Shown here piece by piece: positions 25,282-35,199 of a stretch of DNA of 64,000 nucleotides. Source of the DNA: JAAXHB01 sp965214945 (GTDB lineage: Bacteria > Actinomycetota > Acidimicrobiia > Acidimicrobiales > Aldehydirespiratoraceae); contig OZ244029.1 in assembly GCA_965214945.1 (NCBI GenBank), positions 2,046,001-2,110,000 of the forward strand, in the 5' to 3' direction. The translations under genes were made by a program, and so were the position numbers. Position 1 is the stretch's first letter; every line of letters starts with the position of its first letter. The notes under the pieces were generated by a model. The model was not told the DNA's origin and searched no databases. It saw nothing but the letters and a program-made list of their open reading frames with translations.

Positions 25282-26982
25282 ATGATGCCGTTTCCGACCG
25301 ACCTAGAAATCGCCTCCGAGGCCGTGCTGAAGCCACTGGAGGAGATCGCATCTGGCGCCGGCATCCCGCCTGATCTGCTGGAGCCCTACGGCAAGGGCAC
25401 AGCCAAGGTCAGCCTCGACGCCATCGAGGCCATGTCCGACAGACCCAAGGCCCGGTATGTGATCGTGTCGGCCATCACGCCCACGCCGTTCGGCGAAGGC
25501 AAGACCACTACCACCGTCGGGCTGGGCCAAGCGTTCCAGCACATCGGGCGTAGCGCAACCATCGCCATCCGCCAGCCGTCACTGGGACCGACGTTCGGGA
25601 TCAAAGGCGGGGCCGCGGGCGGCGGCTACAGCCAGGTCGTGCCCATGGAGCTGTTCAACCTTCACCTCACCGGCGACATGCACGCCGTGACCGCGGCTCA
25701 CAACATGTGCTCGGCGATGCTGGACGCCCACCTGTACCACGGCAACGAGGCCGGGCTGGACATCCACAACATCACCTGGCGCCGGGTGCTCGATGTTAAC
25801 GACCGAGCTTTGCGAAACATCACCATCGGCCTCGGCGGGCGGCTTCACGGCGTGCCGAGGGAGACCGGATTCGATATAACCGCCGCTTCAGAGGTGATGG
25901 CGGCGCTGGCGCTGTGCACCGGCTTGGGTGACCTGAGGGCGCGGCTGGGCCGAATGGTGGTGGGCTACACCAAGGCGGGGACGCCGGTGACCGCGGAGGA
26001 GATCGGCGTGGCCGGCTCGATGGCGGTGATCCTGCGCGAGGCGGTTAAACCCAACCTGATGCAGACCCTCGAGCACACCCCGGCGCTGGTGCACGCCGGC
26101 CCGTTCGGCAACATCGCCACCGGCAACTCCTCGATCGTGGCCGACCAGGTGGGGATCCGCTCCAGCGACTTCCTGCTGACCGAAGCCGGATTCGGCGCAG
26201 ACATGGGCGCAGAGCGGTTCTTCAACATCAAGTGCCGTTACTCGGGCCTCACCCCCGACGCGGCGGTGCTGGTGGCCACCGTGCGAAGTCTGAAGGCGCA
26301 TTCGGGCAAGTACCGCATCATCGCCGGCCGGCCGCTGCCGGAGGCGCTGCTAGCGGAGAACCCCGACGAGGTGCACGCCGGGGGTGACAACCTGCGCAAG
26401 CAACTTGAGAACATGCGCGCTCACGGCGTTACGCCGGTGGTGGCGATCAATGCGTTCCCCGAGGACTATCCGTCGGATCTGGCGGCCGTGAGCGAAATCG
26501 CGGCTGAACACGGGGCCCGGTCCGCTGTGTCCACCCACTTCGTCGACGGTGGTAGGGGCGCTGCGGAGCTAGCGGAGGCGGTGGCCGAGGCCGCCGAGGA
26601 GCCCAGCGACTTCGCGATGCTCTACCCAGATGAGGCGTCGCTCACCGAGAAGATCGAGACGGTGGCTACCAAGGTTTACGGCGCGGACGGTGTCGACTAC
26701 TCCGCTGTGGCCAAGAGGCAGCTGGCCACCTACACCGCCGCCGGGTTCGGCAACCTGCCTGTTTGCATCGCCAAGACGCACCTGTCGCTGTCGTCCGACC
26801 CGACGCTGAAGGGCGCGCCGACCGGTTGGAGGCTGCCCGTGCGGGAAGTGCGGGCCTCGGTCGGTGCCGGCTTCGTGTACCCCATCTGCGGCGCCATGAG
26901 CACCATGCCGGGCCTCGGCAAGGAGCCGGCCGCCAAGCGGATCGATATCGATGCCGACGGCAAAATCGTCGGCTTGAACTGA
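25282..26982 (+). CDS. fhs: Formate-tetrahydrofolate ligase
   Basis: 566 residues from ATG 25282, preceded by GAAAGG. The P-loop TPTPFGEGKTTTTVGL lies at about 70-85, with SLGPTFGIKGGAAGGGYSQV and the C-terminal VYPICGAMSTMPGL, all typical of FTHFS. It couples formate, ATP and THF to 10-formyl-THF, or runs backwards to release formate and make ATP when methyl groups are oxidised. The frame is open 21 codons upstream, but that stretch is not conserved. It diverges from the DMGDH-etf operon and is followed by metF. Confidence 0.96.
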   Translation: MMPFPTDLEIASEAVLKPLEEIASGAGIPPDLLEPYGKGTAKVSLDAIEAMSDRPKARYVIVSAITPTPFGEGKTTTTVGLGQAFQHIGRSATIAIRQPSLGPTFGIKGGAAGGGYSQVVPMELFNLHLTGDMHAVTAAHNMCSAMLDAHLYHGNEAGLDIHNITWRRVLDVNDRALRNITIGLGGRLHGVPRETGFDITAASEVMAALALCTGLGDLRARLGRMVVGYTKAGTPVTAEEIGVAGSMAVILREAVKPNLMQTLEHTPALVHAGPFGNIATGNSSIVADQVGIRSSDFLLTEAGFGADMGAERFFNIKCRYSGLTPDAAVLVATVRSLKAHSGKYRIIAGRPLPEALLAENPDEVHAGGDNLRKQLENMRAHGVTPVVAINAFPEDYPSDLAAVSEIAAEHGARSAVSTHFVDGGRGAAELAEAVAEAAEEPSDFAMLYPDEASLTEKIETVATKVYGADGVDYSAVAKRQLATYTAAGFGNLPVCIAKTHLSLSSDPTLKGAPTGWRLPVREVRASVGAGFVYPICGAMSTMPGLGKEPAAKRIDIDADGKIVGLN

Positions 26983-26996
26983 GCGGCAGACGGGCG

Positions 26997-27149
26997 ATGA
27001 CCACCCCGGCAAGCCCGACGCTGGTCCATGCGTACCAGCCGCCAGCATCCACTCACCAGTCGTCGGCATCCGCCCACCAGATCCTGGGATCTCACGCGCC
27101 GGTCGTCGACATTGCCAGCAACTCCCACCGCCGATTTCGGCAGAGCTAA
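26997..27149 (+). CDS. Possible 50-residue ORF between fhs and metF
   Basis: ATG 26997 starts a Ser/Thr/His-rich frame (MTTPASPTLVHAYQPP and so on) that ends at TAA 27147-27149, in the same frame as the metF-like gene that begins 9 bp later. It contains an imperfect 15-bp repeat with a 21-bp period (27045-27080). No family is recognised. It may be a small ORF, or an N-terminal extension of the next gene cut off by one stop. Confidence 0.22.
   Translation: MTTPASPTLVHAYQPPASTHQSSASAHQILGSHAPVVDIASNSHRRFRQS
27045..27080 (+). repeat. Imperfect 15-bp direct repeat, 21-bp period
   Basis: GCATCCACTCACCAG (27045-27059) and GCATCCGCCCACCAG (27066-27080) differ at two bases. They lie in the fhs-metF spacer. 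Confidence 0.7.
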
Positions 27150-27158
27150 GTTCCTGCG

Positions 27159-28034
27159 GTGCTCAAGAACCTGAAGCGCTCTTCAGCTGGCGCAGAAAGC
27201 GAAGAGTCTCGGGCCTACAGGCTCGCCCTCGTCGAAGGCCTGACCTTTGAGGTGATCCCGCTCAAGAGCCTCGACGCCGCGCTGGAGGCGTTGCCGCCCC
27301 GCTCAAGGGTGTCGGTCACGGCCTCACCGGTGAAAGGTCAGGATGCCACTTGCGAAATCGCCGAACGGGCGATGGCCATGGGCCATCTCGCCATCCCCCA
27401 TGTGTCGGCCCGGATGGTTCCCAAGAAGGCCCGCACCGCGGAACTGGCCGCTTGGATGCGCTCGGCCGGCGTGAAGACCATGTTCTTGGTGGGAGGCGAC
27501 GCCGACCCGCCCGGTGCCTACTTCGACGCCTTTTCGTTCTTGCGCGACCTGCTCGAATGCGACCACGGCCTGGACACGATCGGCGTGACGGCCTACCCCC
27601 ACGGCCATCCGCTGATCTCAGACCGCCTGCTGCACAAGGCGCTGCACGCCAAACAGCAGTTGCTGGCATCGGCCGGGCTGAACGCCTACTGCAGCACGCA
27701 AATGTGCTTCGACCCGGCCCGAATCAAGAGGTGGCTGCGAGCCGAACGGGCCGAGGGCCTCGACTTGCCCGTCCACCTCGGCATCGCCGGTGTGGTCGAC
27801 CGAGCGAGGCTGCTCACGATGGGGGCCCGGCTGGGGATCGGCCCGTCGCTGCGCTACCTGCGCAAGAACCGGACCGCTATCACAAAGCTGATGACCGTGG
27901 CCAGCTACAACCCCGACGACTTGCTAATACCGCTTAGTTCCAGCCTGGACGAGTTGAACGTGCGCGGCCTACACGTGTTCACCTTCAACCAAGTGGCCGC
28001 CACTGCCCGCTGGCAGTCTTCCTGCCTTAGCTGA
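27159..28034 (+). CDS. Methylenetetrahydrofolate reductase-like protein
   Basis: 291 residues of the MetF TIM-barrel family: an early substrate/FAD-binding strand SRVSVTASPVKGQD in place of the usual VTxGxxG, IPHVSARMVPKK, MFLVGGDADPPGAYFDAFSFLRDLL, IGVTAYPHGHP and QMCFDPARIKRW. It would interconvert methylene-THF and methyl-THF with a flavin. GTG 27159 gives a plausible start. Several canonical MetF positions differ, so it may be a divergent paralogue tied to the neighbouring DMGDH/Fhs/FolD one-carbon genes rather than the methionine-synthesis enzyme. Confidence 0.8.
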   Translation: MLKNLKRSSAGAESEESRAYRLALVEGLTFEVIPLKSLDAALEALPPRSRVSVTASPVKGQDATCEIAERAMAMGHLAIPHVSARMVPKKARTAELAAWMRSAGVKTMFLVGGDADPPGAYFDAFSFLRDLLECDHGLDTIGVTAYPHGHPLISDRLLHKALHAKQQLLASAGLNAYCSTQMCFDPARIKRWLRAERAEGLDLPVHLGIAGVVDRARLLTMGARLGIGPSLRYLRKNRTAITKLMTVASYNPDDLLIPLSSSLDELNVRGLHVFTFNQVAATARWQSSCLS

Positions 28035-28080
28035 CCCAGCCGGCACGACCTCAGATCGGCTGGCATGTGGGTGGCAGAAT

Positions 28081-28845
28081 GTGGACATGAAATCCGCCGA
28101 CGACACTTCGATACACTCGGAGCCTGTGATTGCCGATCCAGCCGCTGAACGGGACCGGCGGCTGAGCGACCTAGCCACGGCGTACCGGCTGTTCGCCGCT
28201 ATGCGCTGGGGCGGCCTGGGTGATGGCCACATCACATGCCGCGACACCGAGCGGTCTGATCATCTGTGGCTGCTGCGCTACGGCGTGCCGTTTCGGCGGG
28301 CTGAGCCGGACGACATGGTGCTGGTAGCGCCCGACGGCACTGCCGCGGACCGCCGAGGCCGGCGCGCCCCGATCAACAACACCGCGCATTACATCCACTA
28401 CCCCATCCACGAGGCCCGCCTGGACGTCACCGCGATCGCGCATGTGCACACGCACTGGGGCACGCCATTCGCGGCAGAGCGAAGAATGATCGAGCCGATC
28501 AGCCAGGAATCGACTCTGTTCTTCGAAAACCATGGCCTATTCGACGACGAAGAGGTGCAGATCCTCTCAACCGAAGGCGGCAAGCGGATCGCCGTGGCGC
28601 TCGCTGGGCACCGCGCCGTGATCCTCGCCAACCACGGGCTGCTCACTGTGGGCACCAGCCCCGGTGACGCTCTCGGCTGGTTTCTGCTGATGGAGCGTGT
28701 GGCCGAGGTGCACATGAAGGCCCACAACGCGCTCCCGATCTCAGCCGAGGCGGCCCGGGCCGCACAGGCCGATCTTGACGATAGGGGCGACTACGGTTGG
28801 GTCACTTTCTGCTGGGCCGTCCGCTGCCTTCTCAACGCCTCATAA
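28081..28845 (+). CDS. Class II aldolase/adducin-family protein
   Basis: 254 residues. The zinc ligands appear as HVHTHWG and NHGLLTVG, spaced as in fuculose-phosphate aldolase relatives. The N-terminal helices contain the family pattern GHITCRD (normally GNxSxR). Members cleave sugar phosphates to dihydroxyacetone phosphate, or act as decarboxylases or epimerases; the substrate cannot be chosen here. GTG 28081 and ATG 28087 are both possible starts. It follows metF by 46 bp, and codon use is still high-GC, unlike the next gene. Confidence 0.85.
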   Translation: MDMKSADDTSIHSEPVIADPAAERDRRLSDLATAYRLFAAMRWGGLGDGHITCRDTERSDHLWLLRYGVPFRRAEPDDMVLVAPDGTAADRRGRRAPINNTAHYIHYPIHEARLDVTAIAHVHTHWGTPFAAERRMIEPISQESTLFFENHGLFDDEEVQILSTEGGKRIAVALAGHRAVILANHGLLTVGTSPGDALGWFLLMERVAEVHMKAHNALPISAEAARAAQADLDDRGDYGWVTFCWAVRCLLNAS

Positions 28846-28885
28846 GCGGCTTACCGCTTTGACTAGCCGGTTCTCAAAGGCGGCA

Positions 28886-30700
28886 GTGCCAGATTGCGAA
28901 CTGGACACTCAACAAGCTGGTCACATCGTGAGATCTGAACCTGCGCGCAAATGGCACTGGCGGTGGTTGCTTTATGTCTCTGGTCCGTCCATTCTGATTA
29001 CGACACCATTGGTTGGGTTACCGTTCCATAATGATCAACGTATTGTGATGTATCAGATATATTCACGATACGGGGTCAACCCTCTGCCCATAATAAAAGA
29101 AACTATTCGCGAGGTAGACTATTACATATCACAAGGCATTTTTCGACCCACTGGCCATTTTGTAAGATACTTCGAGCAGGCCGCCATATTCGATGTTGCT
29201 ACTGCCACAGGCTTGCCACCTTATGTAGTGCAGGGAGCAATTCGATTGGTGATGATTGCTCTTCTCTCGTATACTGCTACCTACTTCGTCTTGGCATTGT
29301 ATCGATCTGCAAGACTTGGAATTCAAACTCCAAAACTAGGAATTCAAAATACGGCTGCTTCTGCAGCCGCATCCAATAACGCCACCAGAGCTTACAGGCA
29401 CTCTACCGCACCAGTTGAGATATTCCCATTCCTATTTGCTGCCTGTCTTATCGTTACAGGGCCACAGCACCCTATATCCTTCTTCCCGTTCCTCTCCACC
29501 TCAATAGCCATTGCCATATTGGCAATACCACTGTATATAGCTTCATACACTGCCTTATCAGGAACCCGAATAAAATTCCGAGAAGTAGTTGCAACAGTTC
29601 TGGCCGGAGCCACAGTCGCCACGTTCCACGACCTGTTATTCATTCTACCTTTGGTCTGCTTAGTTGTATTGTTAACGCGCGGATGGGTTATGCGCATTAC
29701 CGTTCGCGGGTTCCTTCGCACGAACGCCTTCTTACGATACTTGACATTCAGTTTTGGATTTCTAGCATTTTTTATTCCAGCCCGCGTTGCCATCGCGCTC
29801 CGCTGCAACGAGGAGGGAGGGGGGTGCTACGAATATCCAAACACTGAACTAGCTCTGTCAGGATCGGTTTTTTCACAGTGGATCGGACGAGCTTTCTCAG
29901 GTTTACCATGGGAGGGATTAATACTGATACTTCGCGGCGACCTTGGTGCGGGCCTCTCGCCGAGAGGCCCGCTGGGTTTGCTGAGCAACATATGGACAAT
30001 CATAGTCATAGCTCTCATGCTACTGCTTGCTGCGCGTGCCGGACATCACCTAATCCATAAGCAAGATCGGTTCTACAGCGGCGATACACCGCAGAAAGAC
30101 AGTGCTAGCACAAAGCCAAAAACCACTGAACGTCGATTTGGTGCTGCGCTAATCATAATTGGGGTAACATTAATAGGCTCCTCAAGCCTAATGGTCAGTG
30201 TGACACAAGGCCTGCAAAGATGGCATGAATGGGGAATAGGACTCCGTCAATGGCGCGATACTCTATTGGTACAGGTAGGATGGGCATTTGCGCTATCCGG
30301 TGCACTATATTTGCTGTTCTCGATGTTACGCAAATTCAAGGTGATTCGTCCCCTATCAGGCCCTACGAATAGGACAAAACACTTGCTAATCGCAGGTACA
30401 GCTGTAATGCTTTTTGGGTTGACAGTGTTCACATTCATCGCAAACGACAGATACGCTATCAACCGTAGATATGACCCAAGCATATATGATCCAAATAGCC
30501 ACATTGACAACCTGATATCGATGGCTGTAGTGGACTTTGACGATACAGAGAGAGGTCAGCGTATCCGTTGCCAACTGCTCGACGAGTACGTTGAGGAGGT
30601 GTGGAGCAATTATTGGCCTACCAGCAGACAGCTGCAGAGAGAACTGAACCGCCTAACAAGGTCGGAATACGGATCGGAATTCTGCCCGGTCCCACTTTAG
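28886..30700 (+). CDS. Polytopic membrane protein of unknown function, AT-rich
   Basis: About 604 residues from GTG 28886, which has AAAGG five bases before it; GTG 28928 and TTG 28859 are alternatives. At least eight hydrophobic segments can be seen, starting with LLYVSGPSILITTPLVGLPF. A large loop has charged, low-complexity sequence with a duplicated LGIQ element, and the C-terminal domain is soluble and ends in a Cys. The layout recalls GT-C-type glycosyltransferases, but I see no firm motif. Codon use is rich in ATA, TTA and AAT, and the DNA is visibly lower in GC than both neighbours, which suggests horizontal transfer. It converges on folD. Confidence 0.75.
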   Translation: MPDCELDTQQAGHIVRSEPARKWHWRWLLYVSGPSILITTPLVGLPFHNDQRIVMYQIYSRYGVNPLPIIKETIREVDYYISQGIFRPTGHFVRYFEQAAIFDVATATGLPPYVVQGAIRLVMIALLSYTATYFVLALYRSARLGIQTPKLGIQNTAASAAASNNATRAYRHSTAPVEIFPFLFAACLIVTGPQHPISFFPFLSTSIAIAILAIPLYIASYTALSGTRIKFREVVATVLAGATVATFHDLLFILPLVCLVVLLTRGWVMRITVRGFLRTNAFLRYLTFSFGFLAFFIPARVAIALRCNEEGGGCYEYPNTELALSGSVFSQWIGRAFSGLPWEGLILILRGDLGAGLSPRGPLGLLSNIWTIIVIALMLLLAARAGHHLIHKQDRFYSGDTPQKDSASTKPKTTERRFGAALIIIGVTLIGSSSLMVSVTQGLQRWHEWGIGLRQWRDTLLVQVGWAFALSGALYLLFSMLRKFKVIRPLSGPTNRTKHLLIAGTAVMLFGLTVFTFIANDRYAINRRYDPSIYDPNSHIDNLISMAVVDFDDTERGQRIRCQLLDEYVEEVWSNYWPTSRQLQRELNRLTRSEYGSEFCPVPL

Positions 30701-30712
30701 ACGCGCGCTAGA

Positions 30713-30741
30713 TTAGACGGGAAAGGGTTAGACGGGAAAGG
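30713..30741 (-). repeat. 15-bp tandem duplication over the folD stop
   Basis: TTAGACGGGAAAGG(G) occurs at 30713-30727 and 30728-30741; each copy contains the TAA stop on the minus strand, so folD ends in the first copy read and a second in-phase stop follows 15 bp later. Confidence 0.9.
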
Positions 30742-31612
30742 CTCCAAGCATCCGGGCGGCGGACAGCGTGTTCTGAAGCAGACACGCAATAGTCATCGGG
30801 CCGGTACCTCCGGGCATCGGCGTAATCGCACCGGCCACGCCCTGAACGCTGTCGAAGTCGACATCGCCCACAATCCCAGCCGCGGTGCGAGAGATACCCA
30901 CGTCTACTACCGCGGCACCCGGACGCACGTGGTCGGCCGTCACCAAACCTGCCATTCCAGCCGCAGCGACGATGATGTCAGCGCCGCGGCACAACTCAGC
31001 CAGCTCAGGCGTGCGGCTATGAGCCAGCGTTGGCGTGGCGTCTACTCCCTTGCGGCCAAGCAGCAACATCTGCGGTAGCCCCACCAAGGTCGAGCGCCCG
31101 ATGACCACGGCCCGTTTTCTCGCCGTGGGCACGCCGTAGCGCTCCAACAGGCACATCACGCCCAGCGGCGTACACGGCACGTGCCCGGCCTGACCACGCA
31201 CAAGTCGGCCCATTGACCGCGGCGTAAGCCCGTCCACATCCTTGGCCGGCGGGATCAGATCGAGTACCGCATCAGCATCGAGCCCGCCAGGCAGCGGGAG
31301 CTGCACCAGGATCCCGTGAACACCGACGTCTTGCACCAGCGCCTGCACGGCTTCTTCCACCGCGCCCTGTCCGGCGTCGGCGCTCATCTCCACGTGGCGT
31401 GACAACATCCCCGCCTCAGCCGCCTTGCGCTGCTTGCTGCGCACGTAGATACGGCTCGGCTTGTCATCGCCGACCAGCACAGTCGCCAGGCACACGTCGG
31501 GACTGCCCGCCGCGGTGATCTCGGCGCGCAACTCAGCGACGATCTCATCTCGCAGGCGGCTGCCGTCCATCAACACAGCACCCCCCGAAGTCCGCTCGTG
31601 ATCACCTGTCAT
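30728..31612 (-). CDS. folD: Bifunctional methylenetetrahydrofolate dehydrogenase/cyclohydrolase
   Basis: 294 residues from ATG 31612, which has CAGGAG six bases before it; the frame is open 14 codons further. Catalytic Lys lies in YVRSKQRKAAE, followed by VQLPLPGG, the PAKDVDG loop, GRSTLVGLP for NADP binding and PMPGGTGPMT near the C-terminus. FolD interconverts methylene-, methenyl- and 10-formyl-THF. With fhs, the metF-like gene and the DMGDH-like enzyme nearby, it completes a folate-bound methyl-oxidation route. It converges on the AT-rich gene. Confidence 0.96.
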   Translation of the reverse strand: MTGDHERTSGGAVLMDGSRLRDEIVAELRAEITAAGSPDVCLATVLVGDDKPSRIYVRSKQRKAAEAGMLSRHVEMSADAGQGAVEEAVQALVQDVGVHGILVQLPLPGGLDADAVLDLIPPAKDVDGLTPRSMGRLVRGQAGHVPCTPLGVMCLLERYGVPTARKRAVVIGRSTLVGLPQMLLLGRKGVDATPTLAHSRTPELAELCRGADIIVAAAGMAGLVTADHVRPGAAVVDVGISRTAAGIVGDVDFDSVQGVAGAITPMPGGTGPMTIACLLQNTLSAARMLGAFPV

Positions 31613-31800
31613 CGGCATCTCCTGAAAGCTCGACGATGGGCCCAGCAGCGACACGCGCAGGCCTCAGCGCTAACGCGGCCGCGCGCGCTTCACCGGACCG
31701 GTGGTCGCCTTCGGTAAGTCGCTGGACAAGGGTAGACGCAGGCGGCCTACGATTGGCGTTCGGTTATGTGGAACACATCCAACGACCAGAAACCACGCCA

Positions 31801-33099
31801 GTGACAGGCGCACGACTATCAGACACCCAAGCCGCCAGATCGTCCGAGCCCCTCGTCGCACCGTTCTACGGCTGGCTGGTGAAGCCGGAGTGGGCCGAGC
31901 GGGTGATCAGCCGATCTCACGACAGCCTCACCCGGGCCGAGCGTAGGGCCATAACCGCAGCAAATCCCTTCAGTTACGCGAATGTCACCCGCAGCAGCGA
32001 AGACCTCGCCTCAGGTGAGGATTTCTCGCTCCAGAAGCTAATCGAGCACGGCGCGGGAGCGCTCACCCGTCTGCTCGAAGCTTCGGTGTTCGCCCCTACG
32101 GGGCGCCGCTGCGTGTACCTGTACCGCATGACCCACGAACTCGGTGCCCAAACCGGCGTCGTCTGCGCAGTGGCACTTCAGGGCCTCAGCGACGGGCGTA
32201 TCCTCTTTCACGAGAACATCAAAGAGCCTCACGCCGCGCTGCTGACCGAACATCTGCGCGGTGTGGGCGCGGCCTCCAACCCTGTGGCACTGGCAGCGAA
32301 GACCGGCCGCGACCTGACCGACGCGATCAACGAGATCACCGCCGCCGCGCAGCCGGAGCTGGTATTCGGAGCGTCATCGGTGCGCCACGAGATCTGGACT
32401 GTGCCCGAAGACTCAACAGAGCGGCTGCTCCGGCCGCTCTCTGACGAGGTGCTTTATGTGACCGACGGCCATCACCGCCTCGCGGCCGCGCAGCGTGCGC
32501 AGGCGGTCGAGACACGCAGCCGGGTCATGTCCCGGACGCTGGCCGCCATCTACCCGGCAGACCAGATGCATGTGCACGCCTTTCATCGGACGGCGGTCGA
32601 CCGGCACCTCCACCGCACATCGCAGCTAGCGGCCGCGCTGGCCGCAGCGGTCGAAGACCTCATGCCTGTGCCGTCCGCCGAGATGGCTCGGCCGCGCCGC
32701 CGGGGCCAGGTGGGCGTTTATGTGGGCGGCTGTGGCGACTGGTATCTGATGACCCTGCCAACGCCCACCGCGGCGACCGCCGCGGTGGATGCGCTTGACG
32801 TGGAGCTGCTGCGACGATATGTGATCGACCCGGTGCTCGGCACCGACGAGCTGAGCGGACGCGGCCTGGTGGACTATCTGCCCGAGCCTGCCGGCCTTAC
32901 GGAGCTGGTGCGCCGCTGCAACAGCGAGAAGCGGGTCGGCTTCGTGATGCACCCGGTGTCGGTCGACGAACTCACCGCCGTCGCCGACGAGAACGGGAGG
33001 ATGCCGCCCAAGTCGAGCTTCTTTTACCCGAAACCGAGATCCGGTGCGATCATGTACATGCTCGGCCGGGGGTCAACGGCGGGACTTCCACCCTCGTAA
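31801..33099 (+). CDS. DUF1015 family protein
   Basis: About 432 residues from GTG 31801. The frame is open back to ATG 31636, but the extra residues are not conserved; GTG 31768 is another choice. Family features are the early APFYGWLVKP, NPFSYANVTR, YLYRMT, the invariant VTDGHHRLAAA near the middle, and the C-terminal MPPKSSFFYPKPRSGAIMY. DUF1015 proteins are widespread and soluble, with no settled function that I can state. It is divergent from folD and converges on the aminotransferase. Confidence 0.85.
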   Translation: MTGARLSDTQAARSSEPLVAPFYGWLVKPEWAERVISRSHDSLTRAERRAITAANPFSYANVTRSSEDLASGEDFSLQKLIEHGAGALTRLLEASVFAPTGRRCVYLYRMTHELGAQTGVVCAVALQGLSDGRILFHENIKEPHAALLTEHLRGVGAASNPVALAAKTGRDLTDAINEITAAAQPELVFGASSVRHEIWTVPEDSTERLLRPLSDEVLYVTDGHHRLAAAQRAQAVETRSRVMSRTLAAIYPADQMHVHAFHRTAVDRHLHRTSQLAAALAAAVEDLMPVPSAEMARPRRRGQVGVYVGGCGDWYLMTLPTPTAATAAVDALDVELLRRYVIDPVLGTDELSGRGLVDYLPEPAGLTELVRRCNSEKRVGFVMHPVSVDELTAVADENGRMPPKSSFFYPKPRSGAIMYMLGRGSTAGLPPS

Positions 33100-33157
33100 C
33101 GGGCGGGACCGGCCCGCCGGCACGACCTGGCCAAGCACGCGACCGACTCGGAGCCAG

Positions 33158-33189
33158 CAGCCAGCCCAGCAAACAGCCAGCCCAGCAAA
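33158..33189. repeat. 16-bp tandem duplication 3' of the aminotransferase
   Basis: CAGCCAGCCCAGCAAA occurs twice in tandem (33158-33173, 33174-33189) in the spacer between two convergent genes, about 20 bp beyond the aminotransferase stop. Confidence 0.9.
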
Positions 33190-33211
33190 CGACCGGCCAG
33201 CTCAGAGAGGC

Positions 33212-34501
<1,290 letters not shown>

Positions 34502-34572
34502 GGGGCGCTCCTATGAGGTCGGCAGGCTATAGGTCGGCACTGGGCCAGTCCGTCCGGAACCGGCAGCAGGCT

Positions 34573-35199
34573 TCACTGATCGGAAGGTGTCAGCAGGACG
34601 AGCAGATCTTCGTAGTTGTTGCAGCACGGGTATTGCGGGTGCTCGGCTCTCACGCTGTCGGGGGCCCGGAACAGCACACCGAAGTCCGCTGCGGCGAGCA
34701 TCGACACGTCGTTGTAGGAATCGCCGACGGCCGCCACCCGGTAGTTGAGCGACTGGAATGCCCGAACGGCTTGCGCCTTCTGGTCGGGGATGCGCAGGCG
34801 ATAATCGACGATGCGGTCGTCTTCGACTACTAGCGTGTTGCACAGCAGGGCGGGCCAGCCGAGTTGTCGCATAAGGGGCTGGCTGAACTGCTCGAACGTG
34901 TCCGACAGCAGTAGCACCTGGGTTTGGGCCCGGAGTTCGTCTAGGAACTGGCGTGCGCCGGGCAGCGGCTTGAGGCCCTTGATCACATCCGCGATAAGAG
35001 ACATCGTGATGCCGTGGCGGTCGAGATCGACCAGCCGGCTTTTCATCAGCTCGTCGTAGTCGGGCTCGTCACGGGTGGTGCGACGCAGGGACTCGATCCC
35101 GGTGCGGTCAGCAGTAGCGATCCACACCTCGGGCGTGAGCACGCCTTCCACGTCGAGCATCGCTATCGACTGCAACGGCTGCGAGACGCGGCAGGTCAC
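34573..35199 (-). CDS. thrH: ThrH-like phosphoserine phosphatase/homoserine phosphotransferase
   Basis: 208 residues of the HAD superfamily. The nucleophile motif is MLDVEGVLTPE (DxE rather than DxD, as in Pseudomonas ThrH), followed by LLSDTFEQFSQPLMRQLGWP, DQKAQAVRAFQSLNYRVAAVGDSYNDVSML. The GTG start at 35199 overlaps the hyuB stop as GTGA, so it is translationally coupled to the hydantoinase genes. ThrH dephosphorylates phosphoserine and can move the phosphate to homoserine. Its link to a hydantoinase operon is unusual. Confidence 0.9.
   Translation of the reverse strand: MTCRVSQPLQSIAMLDVEGVLTPEVWIATADRTGIESLRRTTRDEPDYDELMKSRLVDLDRHGITMSLIADVIKGLKPLPGARQFLDELRAQTQVLLLSDTFEQFSQPLMRQLGWPALLCNTLVVEDDRIVDYRLRIPDQKAQAVRAFQSLNYRVAAVGDSYNDVSMLAAADFGVLFRAPDSVRAEHPQYPCCNNYEDLLVLLTPSDQ

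Noticed and set aside
31636..31800. Upstream extension of the DUF1015 protein
   Set aside because: The product is Ala/Arg-rich and unlike the family; later GTG starts give normal length.
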